54,124 nt of DNA, taken from NCBI GenBank assembly GCA_017465885.1, contig JAFTVG010000033.1:1-54124 (forward strand), read 5' to 3'. A model generated the notes under the pieces. The model was not told the DNA's origin. It ran no database searches and was given only the letters and a program-made list of their open reading frames with translations. The DNA comes from Clostridia bacterium. Lineage in GTDB: Bacteria; Bacillota; Clostridia; Oscillospirales; CAG-272. Of the stretch, positions 50,148 through 54,124 are shown piece after piece (the first letter of the stretch is position 1; the number at the start of each line of letters is the position of its first letter). The position numbers and the translations under genes are program-made.

Positions 50148-51488
50148 TTAAGCCTTCTTTTTCTTCAGAACAACAACTACAACGACCACGATGGCAACGA
50201 CTGCGATCACAGCAACCACGATGCCGATGATGGCACCGGTGGAAAGACCGCTCTTGTTCTCGTTCTTGTCGCCGTCGGTAGGCTTGCTTTCGGAGGTCTT
50301 GTCCTCGTCCTCGGAAGCTGCGGGAGTGGACTCTTCTGCAGAAGCAGAGTTGTCGTCGCCGGAAGGCTCAACGGAAGGCTCAACGGAAGGCTCTACAGAG
50401 GGCTCGTCGGAGGGCTCAACAGGATCATCGGAGGGCTCAACGGGGGTGGGATCAACCACGGGAGGCTCGGGCTCTGCGGGCTGCTCTGCGCTGACCATTA
50501 CGTCAGCAAGGCAAGCCCAGTTGGTGCCCAGCCAGTCGGTGATGACGATCTTTACGCCGGTAGCCTCGGTGGCTTCGTCTAAGGTGATGGTATAGCCGCC
50601 GTCATCGATGGTCAGAGCGGGAACGGGCTCTTCGTTGATCTGGGTCTCGGTGTCGCCGTTGATCAGATAGATATCGTAAGAACCTCTGGTCATACCGTCC
50701 TCGTGGGAGGTGGTACCCTCGTTCTTGCACTGTACGTATACTTCGGTCACCTTTACAGCACCCTTGAAGGTTGCGGTGATAGCCTGGGTTACGTCAGGGT
50801 TCCAACCGCTTCCGCAAACGGTGCTCTGGTCGCCGTCAAGCACGTTTGTGGGGGCGTTGATCGCACCGAAGTTGGTGAAGCCTTCACTGGTTGCACCGGA
50901 GAATACCACGTAGCCTTCGTCGTCAACCAGGGTCACCTGGTCGTATGCGGTGATGTATGCATCAAACACGCTTCCGCCGTATACGTTGCTGAATTCAACG
51001 CATACAGTGTTTTCGCCCTCCTTCAGAAGGGGAAGGGCGACCTCGGTGATGTCATAATTGGTGTAGTCCTTGTCAAGATAGCCATCAGCCGTCCAGATCA
51101 CCTCACCGTTTAAGTAGATGGTGGGATTCTCGTCGAAGATCACGCTCAGCTCAAGAGCCTTGATGGCGTCAAGATCCTTGACGGTGAAGGTGGTGCGCAG
51201 ATAAGCGGAGAAGTTGGCGTAGTCAAAGAAGGTCACAGCCATACCGTTGCCGCCCTGACCTGCAAAGGGAGCGTAGCCCTCGGTCCATTCAGCGTCATCG
51301 GAGCCGTCAAGCCAGCCATCGGGAGCGGTGGCGGTCAGACCGTCGGCACTTTCCTCATAAACGATGTACTCCCATTCAGACTCGATCTCCAACAGCTCGG
51401 TAGCCTTTGCAGAAGAAGATACTGCAAAGGTCGCAAGACCGCAGAGGAGAAGAGTCAGAGCCATGAGTACGGATAAAAACTTTTTCAT
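50148..51488 (-). CDS. Surface protein with discoidin-like domain and C-terminal membrane anchor
   Basis: A 446-residue protein. The start is the ATG at 51488, giving MKKFLSVLMALTLLLCG...VSSSAKA, a signal peptide nearly identical to that of the next gene; a longer frame to 51608 is rejected. Residues about 30-190 form a beta-sandwich-like region (YLNGEVIW), and about 200-340 a discoidin/F5-8-type domain (NVLDGDQSTVCGSGWNPDVTQ...GVKIVITDW). A Pro/Ser/Glu linker with VEPS repeats (about 345-410) leads to a hydrophobic helix and KKKKA tail, a simple membrane anchor without a PxTG motif. It is paralogous to the gene at 51682-52800. Confidence 0.85.
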   Translation of the reverse strand: MKKFLSVLMALTLLLCGLATFAVSSSAKATELLEIESEWEYIVYEESADGLTATAPDGWLDGSDDAEWTEGYAPFAGQGGNGMAVTFFDYANFSAYLRTTFTVKDLDAIKALELSVIFDENPTIYLNGEVIWTADGYLDKDYTNYDITEVALPLLKEGENTVCVEFSNVYGGSVFDAYITAYDQVTLVDDEGYVVFSGATSEGFTNFGAINAPTNVLDGDQSTVCGSGWNPDVTQAITATFKGAVKVTEVYVQCKNEGTTSHEDGMTRGSYDIYLINGDTETQINEEPVPALTIDDGGYTITLDEATEATGVKIVITDWLGTNWACLADVMVSAEQPAEPEPPVVDPTPVEPSDDPVEPSDEPSVEPSVEPSVEPSGDDNSASAEESTPAASEDEDKTSESKPTDGDKNENKSGLSTGAIIGIVVAVIAVVAIVVVVVVVLKKKKA

Positions 51489-51536
51489 TTTGCATATTCT
51501 CTCTTTCATTTTTTTGTCGTATACGCGACTGTGGTT

Positions 51537-51565
51537 ATCATACCATACTTCTTGCAAAAAGGCAA
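51537..51565 (-). promoter_or_regulatory. Promoter for the 50148-51488 gene
   Basis: Minus strand TTGCCT (51565-51560), 17-nt spacer ending TATGG, TATGAT (51542-51537). Confidence 0.7.
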
Positions 51566-51628
51566 TAGACAAAGTGTGAATATTTCGCATATTCCTACTG
51601 TTTTGCATAAAAAATCATCTGTTTTTCT

Positions 51629-51661
51629 AAAAAAAGATGCTTGCGGATATCCGCAAGCATC
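51629..51661 (-). terminator. Terminator after the 51682 surface protein gene
   Basis: Perfect palindrome with arms GATGCTTGCGG and CCGCAAGCATC (51636-51661, centre ATAT), followed on the minus strand by seven T (51635-51629). Confidence 0.92.
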
Positions 51662-51681
51662 CATTTAAGATTTCTGAAAAA

Positions 51682-52800
51682 TTACTTTACGAAAGCCTTC
51701 TTGGTCACAACTGCTGCGCCGAACAGAGCAACAACTGCCAGAACTGCGATGATCGCGGTAGCGTCACCGGTTACGGGAGGCTCAACGGGAGGCTCAACAG
51801 GAGGCTCGACAGCGGAGATCTCAGAGCCGTAAGCAGTGAAATCAGCAACTGCTGCCCAAGTGGTGCGGTTCCAGGAGGTGATCACGATCTTCACGCCGTC
51901 AGCTTCAACAGCCTCGGTCAGAGTCAGGGTCTTTCCTTCGGGAGCTGCGTCAACGGTGCCAACCTTGGTCAGGGTCTCGCCATTGATAGCGTAGATGTCG
52001 TAGGTGCCCCAAGGACCTTCGGTAACGCCTTCAACGTATGCACCCTCGTCCTTGGTGGAAACGGTAACCTTCTCAAGGTTTACGGTCTTTACGAAGGAGA
52101 TGGTGAAGGACTGCTCAACGTCTGCATTCCAGCCGCTGCCGCTGCAGGTGCTGTTGTCGCCGTCCAGAATGTTTTCGGGCTTGTTGATGTCGCCGAAGCT
52201 GGCAAAGCCTTCGGTGGTTACGCCGGTAACGTAAAGAGAACCGTCAGCATTTACTGCGTCCAGAGTGCCGGAAGCAACGTCGATGGACAGATCCATACCT
52301 GCACCGCCCAGAACGTTCTTGAACGCTACTGCGATCACGTTCTTACCGGTCTTGAATGCGGAGGTATCAAGAGTAACGGTTGCATAGCCGTTGTCCTTGT
52401 AGCCGCCAACAGACCAAACCTCGGTTCCGTTTACGTAGAGAACGGGATCCTCATCGTACTTTACAGACAGGGTAGCCGCAACGATTTCGTCAGCGTTCTC
52501 GATGGTCACTTCCTGACGGATGTATGCGATGAAATTGCCATATTCAAATGCGGTAGCTGCATCGCCCCAGGTGTAAGCGCTTCCGGAGAAGGGAGCGTTA
52601 CCGGTTTCTGCTTCGCCTTCGCCGGTTAACCAACCTTCGGGAGCAGCGGTAGCAACGTCTTCGTAAACGACGTATTCCCATTCAGAGCCCTTTTCAACGA
52701 TGGTGGTAGTGGTAACCTCAGCGGAGGAGGAAACTGCCAGCATTGCGAAAGTAGCCAGAACGAGAGTCAGGACCAATGCAAGGGATAAAAACTTTTTCAT
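51682..52800 (-). CDS. Surface protein with discoidin-like domain and PVTGD sorting-type anchor
   Basis: A 372-residue protein with signal peptide (about 1-27, MKKFLSLALVLTLVLATFA...SSSA). Residues about 35-185 form a beta-rich domain (PVLYVNGTEVWSVGGY), and about 200-325 a discoidin/F5-8-type domain (ENILDGDNSTCSGSGWNADVEQ...GVKIVITSWNRT). A VEPP repeat precedes PPVTGD, a hydrophobic helix and TKKAFVK; this is an LPxTG-like cell wall sorting signal with Pro-Val-Thr-Gly. The extracellular domains probably bind glycans, by analogy. It has its own promoter and terminator. Its C-terminal DNA is nearly repeated in the gene at 53353. Confidence 0.87.
   Translation of the reverse strand: MKKFLSLALVLTLVLATFAMLAVSSSAEVTTTTIVEKGSEWEYVVYEDVATAAPEGWLTGEGEAETGNAPFSGSAYTWGDAATAFEYGNFIAYIRQEVTIENADEIVAATLSVKYDEDPVLYVNGTEVWSVGGYKDNGYATVTLDTSAFKTGKNVIAVAFKNVLGGAGMDLSIDVASGTLDAVNADGSLYVTGVTTEGFASFGDINKPENILDGDNSTCSGSGWNADVEQSFTISFVKTVNLEKVTVSTKDEGAYVEGVTEGPWGTYDIYAINGETLTKVGTVDAAPEGKTLTLTEAVEADGVKIVITSWNRTTWAAVADFTAYGSEISAVEPPVEPPVEPPVTGDATAIIAVLAVVALFGAAVVTKKAFVK
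51684..51800 (-). repeat. Anchor-coding repeat, copy 1 (partner at 53352-53475)
   Basis: The last ~40 codons of this gene and of the 53353 gene are almost the same in DNA as well as protein (TGDATAIIAVLA, then VALFGAA, then VTKKAFVK). The stretch could support recombination or gene conversion. Confidence 0.8.
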
Positions 52801-52863
52801 GGGTGAGTATCTCTCTTTCTTGTTATTTTGTCTTCGTATTTCTCGTTTACAAAGACTACAATA

Positions 52864-52892
52864 AGTATACTATATTCAGCTGCAAAAATCAA
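52864..52892 (-). promoter_or_regulatory. Promoter for the 51682-52800 gene
   Basis: Minus strand TTGATT (52892-52887), 17-nt spacer, TATACT (52869-52864), about 65 nt before the start codon. Confidence 0.82.
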
Positions 52893-52927
52893 TAGGTAAA
52901 ACGAATTTTGTAGTTGAAATTTGAAAG

Positions 52928-53334
52928 AAAAAAGATGCCTGCATTGGCGTGATACTCCGATAAGAGTATCACGCCAGTTCTATTCGCCTACGGCGAGTGA
53001 TACTACTACGCAGTGATATTCGGCTTACGCCGAGTGGTATTCGCGGCTCACGCAGTGAGCATCGCGAGCTTTCAAGGCGAATAGAATATCACTGTGAGGC
53101 TTAACCGAACAATATCACTGCCCCCAAGGGCAATATCACTCTTTGCGAAAGCAAAGAATATCACTCATAGACAGCAGAAAAAGAGAGAGTCTTACGGAAT
53201 TTTGCTTCCGCATGACTCTCCCTTCTGTTTTATCGCCGGTTTCGCATTCGTTTTACAAATGCATCGGGCTGCGCCCTTACCCCTATCTTATTTCTCCGAT
53301 AAGGACATCACCCATTTCTGCAGGCATCTTTTTT
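52928..53334 (-). terminator. Split terminator arms enclosing hairpin array 2
   Basis: AAAAAAGATGCCTGCA (52928-52943) and its exact complement TGCAGGCATCTTTTTT (53319-53334) form a 16-bp inverted repeat. On the minus strand, just after the stop of the 53353 gene, this would be an ordinary GATGCCTGCA/TGCAGGCATC-TTTTTT terminator much like the one at 51629-51661, but 375 nt lie in its loop. Confidence 0.75.
52945..53227. repeat. Hairpin array 2 (AGTGATAT / ATATCACT linkers)
   Basis: A gene-free stretch of small hairpins. It opens with a 13-bp stem TGGCGTGATACTC/GAGTATCACGCCA (52945-52976). A long-range 12-nt pair TTCTATTCGCCT (52978-52989) and AGGCGAATAGAA (53075-53086) encloses TCGGC/GCCGA (53020-53033) and GCTCAC-GCA-GTGAGC (53046-53060). 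Beyond it lie TGCCC-CCAA-GGGCA (53119-53132), CTTTGC-GAAA-GCAAAG (53141-53156) and a compound stem GAGAGTC/GACTCTC with inner CGGAA/TTCCG (53185-53220). Linker words are AGTGATAC, AGTGATAT and AGTGGTAT at 52996, 53012 and 53033, then ATATCACT at 53086, 53112, 53133 and 53158: the same forward-then-inverted plan as array 1. The remaining 53228-53318 holds weaker stems such as GGGC-TGC-GCCC. Confidence 0.8.
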
Positions 53335-53351
53335 AGTGATGCTTGAAGGGA

Positions 53352-53475
53352 ATTACTTTACGAAAGCCTTCTTGGTAACGATTGCCGCACCGAAGAGAGC
53401 AACCAGTGCCAGAACTGCGATGATCGCGGTAGCGTCGCCGGTTACGGGAGGCTCAACGGGGGGCTCTACAGGAGG
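53352..53475 (-). repeat. Anchor-coding repeat, copy 2 (partner at 51684-51800)
   Basis: Second copy of the anchor-coding DNA shared with the 51682 gene, in the same orientation about 1.7 kb away; differences are mostly at third codon positions. Confidence 0.8.
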
Positions 53476-54124
53476 ATCTACGGGAGGATCCACGGGCTGC
53501 TGAGCCTCATCATACAGATAAGGAGGATTGTCCAAAACGATCGCGCCGTTTTCCTGCCATGCAACCGAGTTGCCGTTGTCGGGGTTCACACCGAATGCGC
53601 CCTCTGCGGAGGTGCCGGCGTGCTTCAGGGTCTCACCCTCGTAGATCTCGAAGGTAACGGTGTAGGTATGATCTGCAGAAGGAGCGATGCCGTAGTCGGA
53701 AGCGCAGATTCTCAGATAAGAACCGTCGTGGCCCCAGTGGGTTGCACCCACGGCGCCCCAATCCTCGTCTACGTGATCAAACGCATACTTGGAAATGGTG
53801 TGGGTCTTGCCGGTCTCGTCAGCGATTACAACCTTCAGGGTATAGGTGCCGTCCTTCAGCTTATTGTTGATGTCGGCATTTGCCTCTGCATCGGAGGAGT
53901 AGCCAACGATGAACCAGGTGTAGTTTCTCCAGTTACCGATGGAATCGTACTTGGGAGCGATGGTCAGAGTGCCCACGGTGGGCTCAACGGGAGGATCAAC
54001 GGGCTCTTCTTCGGGAACCACGGGATCCATCTTGCAAACGAATCCGGAGGTCGCTTCGCTCTTGTAAAGCTCTGCGCCGTCCTCACCGTAAACGGTAATC
54101 TGCACGGTGTAGTCGGTGTCCTTC
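53353..54124 (-). CDS. Surface protein with PVTGD sorting-type anchor (5' end outside window)
   Basis: Partial: the frame stays open to the right edge, so the start and signal peptide lie beyond 54124; the GTG at 54105 is only an internal valine. Visible parts are the end of one domain (TVQITVYGEDGAELYKS), a PPVEP linker, a beta-rich domain (TLTIAPKYDSIGNWRNYTWFIVGYSSDAEAN...FEIYEGETLKHAG) of no family I recognise, and a second linker of VDPP/VEPP repeats leading to PPVTGD, a membrane helix and TKKAFVK. The anchor is nearly identical to that of the neighbouring surface protein, suggesting that both are sorted by the same sortase. Confidence 0.82.
   Translation of the reverse strand, partial: KDTDYTVQITVYGEDGAELYKSEATSGFVCKMDPVVPEEEPVDPPVEPTVGTLTIAPKYDSIGNWRNYTWFIVGYSSDAEANADINNKLKDGTYTLKVVIADETGKTHTISKYAFDHVDEDWGAVGATHWGHDGSYLRICASDYGIAPSADHTYTVTFEIYEGETLKHAGTSAEGAFGVNPDNGNSVAWQENGAIVLDNPPYLYDEAQQPVDPPVDPPVEPPVEPPVTGDATAIIAVLALVALFGAAIVTKKAFVK

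Noticed and set aside
54105..54124. GTG at 54105 as the start of the last surface protein
   Set aside because: The frame continues without a stop to the window edge, and no signal peptide or ribosome binding site is present there.

Overview
The window looks like a chromosomal segment of an uncultured or poorly known member of the Clostridia (Bacillota). The basis is strong AGGAGG-type ribosome binding sites, sigma-A promoters of the TTGAAA/TTGACA-N17-TATAAT type often with a TRTG extension, frequent TTG and GTG starts, an HPr with both His15 and Ser46, a SpoVD-like PBP with PASTA domains, and a miaB-ricA-mutS-mutL order like that of Bacillus. A closer taxonomic placement is inference; no rRNA, tRNA or CRISPR array was recognised.

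Layout. 1-345: array of short hairpins joined by repeated 8-nt words (left edge cut by the window). 448-954: lone AT-rich membrane protein. 1087-3823 (minus): ROK-like kinase, EEP-family hydrolase, secreted dockerin-like protein. 4099-6983 (plus): two related small membrane proteins, a YerC/TrpR-like regulator, dut, a Cof-type HAD phosphatase and a small P-loop kinase. 7034-10597 (minus): a lipoprotein and a very large secreted GH27 alpha-galactosidase that also carries rhodanese and NPCBM domains. 10817-18485 (plus): rimM-trmD, a Wzy/O-antigen-ligase-like protein with two single-pass partners, ptsH, uvrC, rsmD, coaD. 18621-30839 (plus): the division and cell wall (dcw) cluster mraZ-rsmH-ftsL-like-PBP-murE-mraY-ftsW-murG-ftsQ-ftsZ, without murF, murD, murC or ftsA. 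30915-35571 (plus): SDR reductase, a secreted protein with a decayed M23 domain, lipoprotein, GDPD and a DUF554 protein. 35648-38991 (plus): AT-rich island with a 33-residue leader-like ORF and terminator in front of a secreted DNRLRE-ricin-metzincin protein and a lipoprotein. 39091-50044 (plus): miaB, ricA-like, mutS, mutL, tgt, NERD protein, MATE transporter, radical SAM/SPASM protein. 50148-54124 (minus): three related secreted surface proteins (the last runs off the right edge), interrupted at 52928-53334 by a second hairpin array.

How it works together. Most of the plus strand is housekeeping: tRNA and rRNA modification (trmD, rsmD, rsmH, miaB, tgt), DNA repair (uvrC, mutS, mutL), nucleotide hygiene (dut), CoA synthesis (coaD) and a compact division/wall operon with likely MraZ boxes over its promoter. 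The accessory genes are mostly secreted or surface proteins.

The most unusual signals are: the two hairpin arrays, which share one grammar but use different linker words, one of them lying inside the split stem of a transcription terminator; the GH27-rhodanese-NPCBM fusion; the leader ORF/terminator arrangement ahead of the metzincin gene; an FtsZ without the canonical C-terminal peptide in a cluster without ftsA; and two mutually exclusive hairpins in the HPr leader.
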